Source: Bacillota bacterium
GTDB taxonomy: Bacteria > Bacillota > Clostridia > Oscillospirales > Ruminococcaceae
NCBI GenBank assembly: GCA_023433405.1
Contig: JAEZCT010000012.1
Coordinates: forward strand, 1 to 64,000
DNA: 64,000 nucleotides
Direction: 5' to 3'
The notes beneath the pieces are model-generated. The model saw only the letters and a list, made by a program, of their open reading frames with translations, searched no databases and had not been told where the DNA came from. The first letter of the stretch is position 1. Each line of letters opens with the position of its first letter. The position numbers and the translations under genes are program-made. This document shows positions 1 through 7,319 of the stretch, in pieces.

Positions 1-2
1 CC

Positions 3-107
3 ATCCCTGAGACCGGCGCGAACGACCTCGTTAACATCGCTATCGTATTCGCAGTAATCGCTCTGGCGGCTGCTGGTTTCGTAGCTGTTAAGAAGGCTAG
101 CAAATAA
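3..107 (+). CDS. C-terminal end of a sortase-anchored surface protein (partial)
   Basis: Only the last 34 codons lie in the window; the gene starts upstream. The visible end reads IPETG, then about 20 hydrophobic residues (from NIAIVFAVIAL), then a basic tail ending KKASK and a TAA stop. That three-part layout (LPxTG-like pentapeptide, membrane segment, positive tail) is the cell-wall sorting signal that sortase cleaves between Thr and Gly. The motif begins with Ile rather than Leu, a variant seen in Clostridia. Nothing can be said about the ectodomain. An intrinsic terminator follows 70 bases downstream. Confidence 0.75.
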   Translation: MPETGANDLVNIAIVFAVIALAAAGFVAVKKASK

Positions 108-176
108 TTACCCTTCACAGGGTGCCCTGAATAAGGGAAGTTGGGTCGGTTTTAACATAGCTGAATAAGCTCTTTT

Positions 177-206
177 GGGCGGTGTCTGCAAGGACACCGC
201 CCTTTT
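177..206 (+). terminator. Intrinsic terminator after the surface-protein gene
   Basis: A perfect 10-bp stem (177-186 with 193-202), a 6-base loop and a following TTTT run. It ends the transcript of the partial surface-protein gene. Confidence 0.85.
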
Positions 207-302
207 GCGTTAATAATTGAAAGGTAAAGATACATGGGCTATCATGCACGCGTCAAATTTTTGCCATGGAACATAGCGCTATACAAGAGATACAGAAATT
301 GA

Positions 303-331
303 TTGTAAATTCGCCTTGTTTACGGTATAAT
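303..331 (+). promoter_or_regulatory. Sigma-A promoter of the NCS2 permease gene
   Basis: TTGTAA at 303-308 and TATAAT at 326-331 with a 17-base spacer. The predicted transcription start, about 338, coincides with the first base of the paired leader described next. Confidence 0.7.
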
Positions 332-337
332 CATTAA

Positions 338-454
338 GGTTTGGGCGGGTGCAGGCGGCATATTCGTAATTTATTGATTCGGCGCGACAGGAATGGCGCG
401 AAAACCACAGGGTTTCACTTCGACCAGATAGGCCTTGCGCTGCACCGTTAAACC
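338..454 (+). promoter_or_regulatory. Structured 5' leader of the NCS2 permease mRNA, riboswitch candidate
   Basis: The 5' end GGTTT (338-342) can pair with AAACC (450-454). GGTGCAG (348-354) then pairs with CTGCACC (440-446), closing a domain of about 115 nt. Inside are a CGCG/CGCG stem around 383-400 and an AAACC-ACAG-GGTTT hairpin at 402-415. The 3' strand CTGCA (440-444) could instead pair with TGCAG (470-474), which touches the GGAGGG ribosome binding site, so a translational switch is possible. I do not recognise a purine, PyrR, ykkC/guanidine, PRPP or ZTP consensus. The pairings are seen directly; the ligand-sensing role is inference. Confidence 0.5.
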
Positions 455-486
455 AAACACATCGATTTTTGCAGGAGGGATAATTT

Positions 487-1872
487 TTGACACCATCAAA
501 GCTTGCGGCAGGGTATCTGCCAGACGAGCGCCCCCCGGTCTTTAAGCTCGTACTTTTCGCATTTCAGCAAATTATTGTCATGTTTCCCGCAACCGTACTC
601 ATGGCATTGCTCACGGGACTGCATGTGTCCACCACAATCTTCGCAAGCGGACTTGCCACCCTGTGCTTTATTCTAATTACCGGCAGAAAAATCCCACTCT
701 ATTATGGGTCCAGCTTCTCTTATGTCACTGCAATCTGTTCCATCACCGGCGCACAAGCATTTGCGGGACCGGTGGCAGACGAAAAGATTGCCGCGGCGCA
801 GTTTGGCATCGTGCTTTCCGGTCTTGTCTCCATCGCGGCAGGGCTTATCATCAAACGCTTTGGTCAGGCATCGATTGAACGGGTACTCCCGCCTACCGTC
901 ACGGGCGGTATTGCCATTGTTATCGGTTTATCGCTGGCGGATGCCGCAATGGGCAATGTCATCACACTGCCAAACGGCATTACAGCGCAAAACTCCGCCC
1001 TCGCGCAAAATCTGGCATGGGTGATATGTATTGTCACACTGTTGGCTACCATCCTGTTTTCCGTTTATCTTCGGGGTACCTGGGGACAGATTCCTATCCT
1101 GCTTGGGCTGCTAACCGGCTATATTCTGGCTCTTATTCTTGGCGCGATTTATGGCATTCCGTTTTGTGATTTTAATAAGCTTGCGGCGACAGAATCTTTC
1201 TTCTCTATCCCTGCCATAGGGTTCGCGCTGCCGCATTTTACACTGCCAAAACCGAATCTCGCCGCGGTGGCTGCGATTATGCCCATTGCAATCGCGACCA
1301 TTCCTGAATCCACCGCTCACCTCTATCAGCTTGATATCTATGTCAACGATTTGGCTAAGAAAAAAGGCACAGAAAAACGGTATAAGATAGCGGACAAGCT
1401 GGGGCTTAACCTGATTGGCGACGGTATTGGGGACATTATTTCGGGTGCCATCGGTGGTCCCGCCGGCACAAATTATGGAGAAAACCTCAGCACCATGGCG
1501 ATTACCAAGAACTTCTCAACATCCGTTCTGGTTGCCGCGTCTGTTATAACAATGGTTATTTCCTGCTTTACCCCATTAAGCGCGGCGGTATATTCTATTC
1601 CCGGTGCTGTGATTGGCGGCATTTCAATCTATCTCTTCGGCGTTATTGCTTCACAGGGTATCGCCATTATCATCAATAAACAAGTAGATTTGTTTGATTC
1701 CCGTAATCTCGCGGTGGTATCTACCATCCTGCTCATCGGTCTTGGGGGTACCTTTGCATTTGAAGGCGGCATGATACCAATGTTTGGTACTCAGCTGCCT
1801 GCTATTGCTACCGCTGCGGTATTTGGTATTCTTCTTAATATTATCCTGAGCATAGGTAAAAAGAAGACATAG
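487..1872 (+). CDS. NCS2-family uracil/xanthine permease
   Basis: A 461-residue polytopic membrane protein of the nucleobase:cation symporter-2 family, expected to import uracil or a purine base with a proton. The N-terminus (PPVFKLVLFAFQQ), the YYGSSFSY segment and the glycine-rich PAGTNYGE block in the second half are typical of the family, and the length is normal. The start is TTG, 6 bases after GGAGGG; no better start is visible. The gene stands alone, preceded by its own promoter and a structured leader and followed by a terminator, so it looks like a single riboregulated unit. Substrate (uracil versus xanthine/uric acid) cannot be decided by eye. Confidence 0.88.
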   Translation: MTPSKLAAGYLPDERPPVFKLVLFAFQQIIVMFPATVLMALLTGLHVSTTIFASGLATLCFILITGRKIPLYYGSSFSYVTAICSITGAQAFAGPVADEKIAAAQFGIVLSGLVSIAAGLIIKRFGQASIERVLPPTVTGGIAIVIGLSLADAAMGNVITLPNGITAQNSALAQNLAWVICIVTLLATILFSVYLRGTWGQIPILLGLLTGYILALILGAIYGIPFCDFNKLAATESFFSIPAIGFALPHFTLPKPNLAAVAAIMPIAIATIPESTAHLYQLDIYVNDLAKKKGTEKRYKIADKLGLNLIGDGIGDIISGAIGGPAGTNYGENLSTMAITKNFSTSVLVAASVITMVISCFTPLSAAVYSIPGAVIGGISIYLFGVIASQGIAIIINKQVDLFDSRNLAVVSTILLIGLGGTFAFEGGMIPMFGTQLPAIATAAVFGILLNIILSIGKKKT

Positions 1873-1968
1873 AAGACTAGAAAATCATCCATGCAGGATA
1901 TTTGTACGATTCCGGGTTTCAAAAAATTCCCTGTGGGATACCGTATCATCCTCCTATGCCTATTTAAA

Positions 1969-2014
1969 AACAAGGGTGCAGATGGCCATCTTGGCTATCA
2001 CGCCCTTGTTTTTT
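1969..2014 (+). terminator. Intrinsic terminator after the permease gene
   Basis: AACAAGGG (1969-1976) pairs with CCCTTGTT (2003-2010). An imperfect inner stem sits around ATGGCCA, and a T run (2009-2014) follows. Confidence 0.75.
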
Positions 2015-2378
2015 GCTCATATAATGAGTGTATAGCGGCCATAATACTAATCGCCACTTATAACCGTTGTTAAAAAATCTTAACAAACTCATAACCAAAA
2101 GGCATGATGAGGTATTTTTAGTCGACGTTAACGGTGAAATGATATTAGAAGGGGTCAGGACTGCCCAAACACCCCTTGGTTCCTGTTTTGCGTAAGGTTA
2201 AGGTCGGAATGCACTGCGCAGAGCAAGGCTCGCCGTAATACTAATTGGTATCAGCAAAATACAGTTGGTTGATAAAAGTATTGATAAGTATCAGCGCCAA
2301 ACTCAAGTGCCGGAGCCTTTGACCTGATTATTTGATACACTTTAATCGTATAAGCAATAAACGGAGGTGCCTTAATCG
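2015..2378. other. Intergenic region upstream of asnB
   Basis: No gene is visible. AAGGGGT (2149-2155) can pair with ACCCCTT (2171-2177), and CAGGA (2156-2160) with TCCTG (2181-2185), so a nested or pseudoknot-like fold is possible. AATACTAATT near 2237 resembles a MITE end. No T-box (AGGGTGG-ACCGCG) is found. Confidence 0.4.
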
Positions 2379-4232
2379 ATGTGTGGAATTGCAGGTTTCT
2401 GCGATTTTAAGGATAACCTATTAAAAAAAAAGGAGGTAAACCGAACAATCGCGAACCGGATGGGAAATGTACTTAGCCATCGCGGCCCGGATGCAGGCGG
2501 AGAGTTTCTGAGCGAACATGCGGCGTTCGCGCACCGTCGCCTGATTGTAATTGATCCAGCGGGCGGCATACAGCCCATGCGCCGAAAGCAGGGCGACAGG
2601 GAATATGTTCTGATATATAACGGGGAGCTATATAACACACAGGAAATACGGCTAAACCTTGAGCGTAAAGGGCACACATTTGATACCCAGTCGGATACCG
2701 AGGTGCTTTTGCGGGCGTATATGGAGTATGGACCAAGTTGTGTAGACTTTTTAAACGGTATATTCGCCTTCGCGGTGTGGGATTCGGCGGAGCAAAGCTG
2801 CTTTTTAGCTCGAGACCGCTTTGGAGTAAAGCCGCTGTTTTACACCCTGCAGCGAGATGTGCTTGTGTTTGGCTCTGAGATCAAGGCCTTGTTTGAATAC
2901 CCGGGAATTAAGCCGGTGATTGATGAAGGCGGTTTGTGTGAGATATTTGGGTTAGGTCCCGCACGCACACCAGGCTGTGGGGTGTACCGGGATATTCATG
3001 AGTTAAAGCCCGGTACCAGCGCGCGCTTTGGGAGGGATGGTTTTTTTACTGCACCTTACTGGCAGCTTACCGCTAAGGAGCATACCGAAAGCTATAGAGA
3101 AACCGTTGAAACGGTGCGAAACCTGTTGTTCGATTCCATCAGCCGCCAGTTAGTCTCTGACGTGCCAATTTGCACCCTGCTTTCCGGGGGATTAGATTCC
3201 AGCGTAGTGTCTGCTGCAGCGGCGAAACAACTGAGGGATGAGGGAAAGGTATTAGACACCTACTCCTTTGAATTCGCCGATAACAGTATCTATTTTAAGC
3301 CCAGTGCCTTTCAACCTTCGGAGGACGGCCCCTTTGCGGCAAAAATGGTGGATTTTATCGGCTCACGGCACCGGGTGCTGGTGTGCGATACGGGCGCACT
3401 AGTAACCGGTTTGTATGGTGCGGTGCGCGCCAAGGATCTACCGGGAATGGCAGATGTTGATTCCTCTCTGCTATATTTTTGTGAAAAGATTAAGCACAAC
3501 CATACCGTATGTTTATCCGGTGAGTGCGCGGATGAAATCTTCGGGGGGTATCCTTGGTTTCGTGACCCGGAGGCATATCATACACAGGCGTTCCCATGGT
3601 CAAAGAAGCTTGACTTGCGCAAGGAGGTTTTGTCACCTGCCATGCGCGCCCGTCTGCCATTAGACGAGTATGTAAATTGCCGCTATCAGGAGAGCATTGC
3701 TCTGGCACCAAAGCTCGGCGACGAAACACCGGAACGAGCACGGGAAAGAGAGATTGCCTATTTAAATATCGCGTGGTTTATGGCGACTTTGCTGGACCGC
3801 AAAGACCGCATGACCATGGCAAACGGCCTGGAGGTTCGCGTGCCCTATGCCGACCACCGTCTGGTGGAGTACCTGTATAACATCCCATGGGAATATAAAT
3901 ACCACAACGGCGAGGTCAAGGCGCTTTTAAAGGACGCCGCCGGCGATTATCTGCCCGAAGAAATTCGCCGACGCAAAAAAAGTCCTTACCCCAAAACCCA
4001 CCATCCGGGGTATGAGAAGGAGCTCATTGCGGAGCTAAAGAACATCCTGTCCGACCGGTATGCCCCATTGCACGAGCTGGTGGATAAAAAGGCTCTGCGG
4101 GCGTTGATGGAGGAGACCTCCGACCTCGGCAGACCTTGGTTTGGGCAGCTCATGGCGGTGCCGCAGATGTATGCATACCTGATTGAAATGAACTATTGGC
4201 TGGAGCGCTACGGGGTGGAAATCCGACTTTAA
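2379..4232 (+). CDS. asnB: Glutamine-hydrolysing asparagine synthetase B
   Basis: A 617-residue cytoplasmic enzyme that converts aspartate, glutamine and ATP to asparagine. The protein opens with MCGIAGF, so after Met removal Cys2 is the N-terminal nucleophile of the class II glutaminase domain, followed by SHRGPD and the RRL block. The C-terminal synthetase domain carries the PP-loop SGGLDSS at residues 269-275 and the later SGECADEIFGGY motif. Length and motif order are complete. ATG follows CGGAGG by eight bases. It has its own terminator and appears monocistronic. Confidence 0.96.
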   Translation: MCGIAGFCDFKDNLLKKKEVNRTIANRMGNVLSHRGPDAGGEFLSEHAAFAHRRLIVIDPAGGIQPMRRKQGDREYVLIYNGELYNTQEIRLNLERKGHTFDTQSDTEVLLRAYMEYGPSCVDFLNGIFAFAVWDSAEQSCFLARDRFGVKPLFYTLQRDVLVFGSEIKALFEYPGIKPVIDEGGLCEIFGLGPARTPGCGVYRDIHELKPGTSARFGRDGFFTAPYWQLTAKEHTESYRETVETVRNLLFDSISRQLVSDVPICTLLSGGLDSSVVSAAAAKQLRDEGKVLDTYSFEFADNSIYFKPSAFQPSEDGPFAAKMVDFIGSRHRVLVCDTGALVTGLYGAVRAKDLPGMADVDSSLLYFCEKIKHNHTVCLSGECADEIFGGYPWFRDPEAYHTQAFPWSKKLDLRKEVLSPAMRARLPLDEYVNCRYQESIALAPKLGDETPERAREREIAYLNIAWFMATLLDRKDRMTMANGLEVRVPYADHRLVEYLYNIPWEYKYHNGEVKALLKDAAGDYLPEEIRRRKKSPYPKTHHPGYEKELIAELKNILSDRYAPLHELVDKKALRALMEETSDLGRPWFGQLMAVPQMYAYLIEMNYWLERYGVEIRL

Positions 4233-4334
4233 AAGTAAATAATTATGTTCTCAAGCGTTATGCAAATTTTTAAAACGGGATTAGAAGGCTACACTTTTAA
4301 ATCATATTATAGTATAATAAACTACCGAGACAAG

Positions 4335-4371
4335 AACCTGTCGGGATCAAATGTAATCCTGACAGGTTTTT
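4335..4371 (+). terminator. Intrinsic terminator after asnB
   Basis: AACCTGTCGGGAT (4335-4347) pairs with ATCCTGACAGGTT (4356-4368) with one G-U pair, followed by a short T run. Confidence 0.85.
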
Positions 4372-4425
4372 CGTGGCTTGGCATCCTTTGGCGGGTTTAT
4401 TTCTGGTGTGAACGCGCCGCTTCCG

Positions 4426-4464
4426 TTGACAAAACTCCGCTATCAGTTTTATTATATCGATATA
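4426..4464 (+). promoter_or_regulatory. rex promoter with overlapping palindromic operator
   Basis: TTGACA (4426-4431), an 18-base spacer and TATTAT (4450-4455) form a near-consensus sigma-A promoter. The perfect palindrome TATATCGATATA (4453-4464) overlaps the -10 box and probable start site. Its core ATATCGATAT recurs twice in front of the hydrogenase operon at 6241-6272, suggesting a common regulator. Confidence 0.6.
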
Positions 4465-4497
4465 GCGTTTACAATCATGTTCACACGGAGGGATGAT

Positions 4498-5145
4498 ATG
4501 ACTAGGGAAGATCGGATGCCGGCCCCCATCTCCAAGCAGGCCTTACAGCGTATGCCTTATTACTTGCAGTTTTTAAAGCAGCTGAAGGAAAACGGTGTGG
4601 AGAATGTCGCAGCCTCCGCGATTGCGGAACATTTGAGGCTTAATGAAGTACAGGTGCGCAAGGATCTTGCTGCCGTAAGCTCCACAGGGGGAAAGCCGAA
4701 ATCCGGCTTTTTGGTAGAAGAGCTTATCAGCAGTATGAAGGAATTTTTAGGGTACAATAATTCAGTGGATGCCGTGCTGGTCGGGGTGGGCTCCCTTGGC
4801 AGAGCGCTGCTCTCTTACCGGGGGTTTGAAAGCTACGGGCTGAATATTGTGGCGGCCTTTGACCAAAGCCCCGCCCTCGTGGGCAGTAAGGTATGCGGCA
4901 AGAAGATATTGCCGGTGGAAAAGCTCGGCAACGTGTGCCGGAGAATGAAAATTCACATCGGCATCATCGCGGTACCGACGCAGGTGGCGCAGGAGGTATG
5001 CGATGGACTGGTGGCGGGCGGGGTGCTGGCTATTTGGAATTTTGCCCCTATACACCTTTCCACCCCGGGGGAGATTTTAGTACACAACGAAAACATGGCG
5101 GCGTCCCTCGCGCTGCTTTCAAAGCATCTGCAGGAAAGGCTGTAA
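4498..5145 (+). CDS. rex: Redox-sensing transcriptional repressor Rex
   Basis: A 215-residue DNA-binding protein that senses the NADH/NAD+ ratio and represses fermentation and hydrogenase genes when NADH is low. The N-terminal winged-helix region contains the Rex signature ISKQALQRMPYYLQFL and the VRKDLA recognition segment. The Rossmann domain follows with GVGSLGRAL and ends in the typical NFAPIHL block and C-terminal helix. ATG at 4498 follows CGGAGGG. An in-frame extension upstream to 4378 lacks a ribosome binding site and was dropped. It lies just upstream of a LysR gene and the hydrogenase operon, which fits its known role. Confidence 0.95.
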   Translation: MTREDRMPAPISKQALQRMPYYLQFLKQLKENGVENVAASAIAEHLRLNEVQVRKDLAAVSSTGGKPKSGFLVEELISSMKEFLGYNNSVDAVLVGVGSLGRALLSYRGFESYGLNIVAAFDQSPALVGSKVCGKKILPVEKLGNVCRRMKIHIGIIAVPTQVAQEVCDGLVAGGVLAIWNFAPIHLSTPGEILVHNENMAASLALLSKHLQERL

Positions 5146-5218
5146 TGGAAGGCATCGGGGTAAAGCGCAGTCCGCTCTGCCGAAGTCACCTTTCACACCA
5201 GCGGAGCAGGAGGTTTAT

Positions 5219-6157
5219 GTGAATACATTACATTTTAAATATGCTGTGGAGGTAGAGCGAACGGGGTCCATCACACAGGCGGCGGATAATCTGTTCATGG
5301 CGCAGCCAAACCTAAGCAAGGCCATAAAGGAGCTGGAGGATACGCTGGGTATTACCATTTTTGAGCGAAGCTCCAAGGGCGTCGTACCCACGCCAAAGGG
5401 TGTGCAGTTTCTTTGCTACGCAAAAAACATTCTGGGGCAGATTGATAAAATGGAGGCGCTTTATATTCCAGAGGATGCCCGCAGGCAGTGCTTTAGCATC
5501 TCCATTCCACGGGGTACCTACATCGTCACCGGCTTTACGGAGTTTGTAAAGGCGCTCGATCCCCACAGGGAAATTGACGTAAACGTGCAGGAGACGAACT
5601 CCATGCAAACCATTAGCAATATTACGGATGGTCAGTTTAACCTGGGTATTATCCGCTACCAAACGGTACATGAGAGCTACTTTGCGGGCTACCTTGCCGA
5701 AAAGGGTCTAAGCAGCGAAACGGTATGGGAATACGAAAGCCTTGTATTAATGAGCAAAAACCATCCACTGGCCGAGGTGCCGACCCTGCAATATGACGCC
5801 CTCGGGGAGTATGTAGAAATTATTCACGGGGATACAATGATACCGTACCTCTCAGTCAAGGAGATTTACCGCCCGAACGAGACTGCTCACGCCAAAAGAA
5901 GAGTGATTGTTTACGAGCGGTGCAGCCAGTTTGAGATTCTTTCCACCGTGCCCGTCACCTATATGTGGGTTTCTCCCATACCCGAAGGAATGCTCGGGCG
6001 CTATGAGCTGGTTCAACGCAAATGCAAGGGGGCGAAGTTTCAGTTTAAGGATGTACTGGTTTACCCTAAGGACTACAAGTTTACGGAGCTTGATAGGCTG
6101 TTTATAGAGAAAATGCAAAACCAGCGCCACGCCGTATCATCCCGAGAATATCGCTAA
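5219..6157 (+). CDS. LysR-family transcriptional regulator
   Basis: A 312-residue regulator. Residues 1-60 are a LysR helix-turn-helix (HFKYAVEVERTGSITQAADNL... LSKAIKELEDTLG.. FERSSKG); the rest is a type-2 periplasmic-binding-like effector domain. The GTG start follows CAGGAGG by five bases; the overlapping ATG two bases upstream reads straight into a stop. It lies between rex and the nfn-hyd operon in the same direction. The palindrome at 6241-6272, with an AT-rich ATATCGATAT pair, is a plausible LysR operator, making this a candidate second regulator of the hydrogenase operon. The effector is unknown. Confidence 0.9.
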   Translation: MNTLHFKYAVEVERTGSITQAADNLFMAQPNLSKAIKELEDTLGITIFERSSKGVVPTPKGVQFLCYAKNILGQIDKMEALYIPEDARRQCFSISIPRGTYIVTGFTEFVKALDPHREIDVNVQETNSMQTISNITDGQFNLGIIRYQTVHESYFAGYLAEKGLSSETVWEYESLVLMSKNHPLAEVPTLQYDALGEYVEIIHGDTMIPYLSVKEIYRPNETAHAKRRVIVYERCSQFEILSTVPVTYMWVSPIPEGMLGRYELVQRKCKGAKFQFKDVLVYPKDYKFTELDRLFIEKMQNQRHAVSSREYR

Positions 6158-6240
6158 GCTTACCCCCTAGGCGTGTCTTACTAATCTCTTGCGGTTTATC
6201 ATTTATAAATCTTTTTCTTTCTGGATAGGCTTTACGATAA

Positions 6241-6272
6241 CGGCATATCGATATTTGTATATCGATATGCCG
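6241..6272. promoter_or_regulatory. Perfect 14-bp inverted repeat, operator of the nfn-hyd operon
   Basis: CGGCATATCGATAT, a 4-base TTGT spacer, then its exact complement ATATCGATATGCCG. No T run follows, so it is not a terminator. Each arm contains ATATCGATAT, the same core that overlaps the rex promoter. It lies 204 bases before nfnA. Confidence 0.65.
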
Positions 6273-6282
6273 TATTTATATT
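6255..6282 (+). promoter_or_regulatory. Possible promoter overlapping the palindrome
   Basis: TTGTAT (6255-6260), 16 bases, TATATT (6277-6282). The -35 box lies inside the inverted repeat, so a bound repressor would block it. A second AT-rich promoter-like stretch (about 6379-6415) is an alternative. Confidence 0.4.
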
Positions 6283-6425
6283 GTACTTTGGGAACCGGGA
6301 TTGTTAAAATAATCACGAAAGCATTCAAAACTCAGCAAACCGTATGGCCTTCGTCTAAACAAGCGGGGGCCGCATAAGGCGTTTTGCAGAGTGCATAGAG
6401 TACATAATGTAAATATAAATACTTG

Positions 6426-6460
6426 GGGCTGCCGCCCAAAGGGAGCGGCAGCCCTTTTTT
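6426..6460 (+). terminator. Intrinsic terminator inside the nfn-hyd leader
   Basis: A perfect 10-bp stem GGGCTGCCGC (6426-6435)/GCGGCAGCCC (6445-6454) followed by six Ts. It ends only 15 bases before the nfnA start codon. Any promoter for the operon must lie upstream, so this hairpin must be read through or regulated (attenuation). Confidence 0.8.
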
Positions 6461-6475
6461 GAAGGAAGGAACGAC

Positions 6476-7318
6476 ATGTATCGCATTGTAACAAAAAAAG
6501 AGCTTAACCCCACCGTCACACTCATGGAGGTGCAAGCGCCCATGGTTGCCCGCAGGGCGGAGCCTGGGCAGTTCATCATCCTGCGTGTGGATGAAAACGG
6601 CGAGCGCATTCCATTGACCATTGCGGACTATGACAGGCAAAAGGGCACCGTCACAATCATTTATCAGATTGTCGGCGCCTCCACCCAGGCGCTCAACCAG
6701 CTGCCCCAGGGCGGGTTTATTCAAGATTTTGTCGGTCCCCTGGGCAGGGAAACCCACACGGAGGGGCTTAAAAAGGTTGCTGTAGTAGGCGGCGGCGTAG
6801 GGTCCGCCATTGCGTACCCCGTGGCGAAAAAGCTGCACCAGCTGGGCGCCGAGGTACATGCCATTGTGGGCTTTCGCAGCAAGGAGCTTGTGATTTTGGA
6901 AGAGGAATTTAGAAACGCCAGCAGTAAGCTGTTTTTAATGACAGATGACGGCAGCTACGGCGAAAAGGGTCTTGTAACCGGTGCGCTGGAGGGTCTGATT
7001 AATAGCGGCGAGCAGTACGACGAGGTCATCACCATCGGACCATTAATTATGATGAAGTTTGTCTCCCAGCTAACCAAGCGGTATGGGATTAAGACCGTCG
7101 CCAGCATGAACCCCGTGATGATAGACGGCACGGGTATGTGCGGCGGCTGCCGCCTGACAGTAGGCGGAAAAACCAGGTTTGCCTGTGTGGACGGCCCGGA
7201 GTTTGATGCCCATGAGGTGGATTTTGACGAAGCCATGGCGCGCAGCGCTATGTATAAGCCCTTTGAGCGGGCAGCCCACGAAAAGGTTTGCAACCTGTAT
7301 AAGTTGGAGGTACGGTAA
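6476..7318 (+). CDS. nfnA: NfnA-like ferredoxin:NADP+ oxidoreductase FAD/NAD-binding subunit
   Basis: A 280-residue flavoprotein of the ferredoxin-NADP+ reductase/PyrK family. The N-terminal FAD-binding barrel holds RxxPLTIAD; the nucleotide-binding half holds GGGVGSAIA. A C-terminal [2Fe-2S] cysteine set (MCGGCRLTVGGKTRFACVDGP) is typical of NfnA and PyrK. With NfnB next door it should form the electron-bifurcating NADH-dependent reduced ferredoxin:NADP+ oxidoreductase. ATG follows GAAGGAAGGA. The next gene begins one base after its stop, so translation is probably coupled. Confidence 0.88.
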   Translation: MYRIVTKKELNPTVTLMEVQAPMVARRAEPGQFIILRVDENGERIPLTIADYDRQKGTVTIIYQIVGASTQALNQLPQGGFIQDFVGPLGRETHTEGLKKVAVVGGGVGSAIAYPVAKKLHQLGAEVHAIVGFRSKELVILEEEFRNASSKLFLMTDDGSYGEKGLVTGALEGLINSGEQYDEVITIGPLIMMKFVSQLTKRYGIKTVASMNPVMIDGTGMCGGCRLTVGGKTRFACVDGPEFDAHEVDFDEAMARSAMYKPFERAAHEKVCNLYKLEVR

Positions 7319-7319
7319 C

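Noticed and set aside
338..454. Assigning the permease leader to a known class (purine, PyrR, guanidine/PRPP ykkC, ZTP)
   Set aside because: The conserved core sequences of these classes are absent by eye; kept as an unassigned structured leader.
2100..2378. T-box leader for asnB
   Set aside because: No AGGGTGG-type T-box sequence, no specifier loop and no terminator/antiterminator pair were found.
6302..6320. TTGTTAAAATAATCACGA as a Rex box before the hydrogenase operon
   Set aside because: Only the first half matches TTGTTAA-N4-TTAACAA; the second half (TCACGA) is poor. The perfect palindrome at 6241-6272 is a much better operator.
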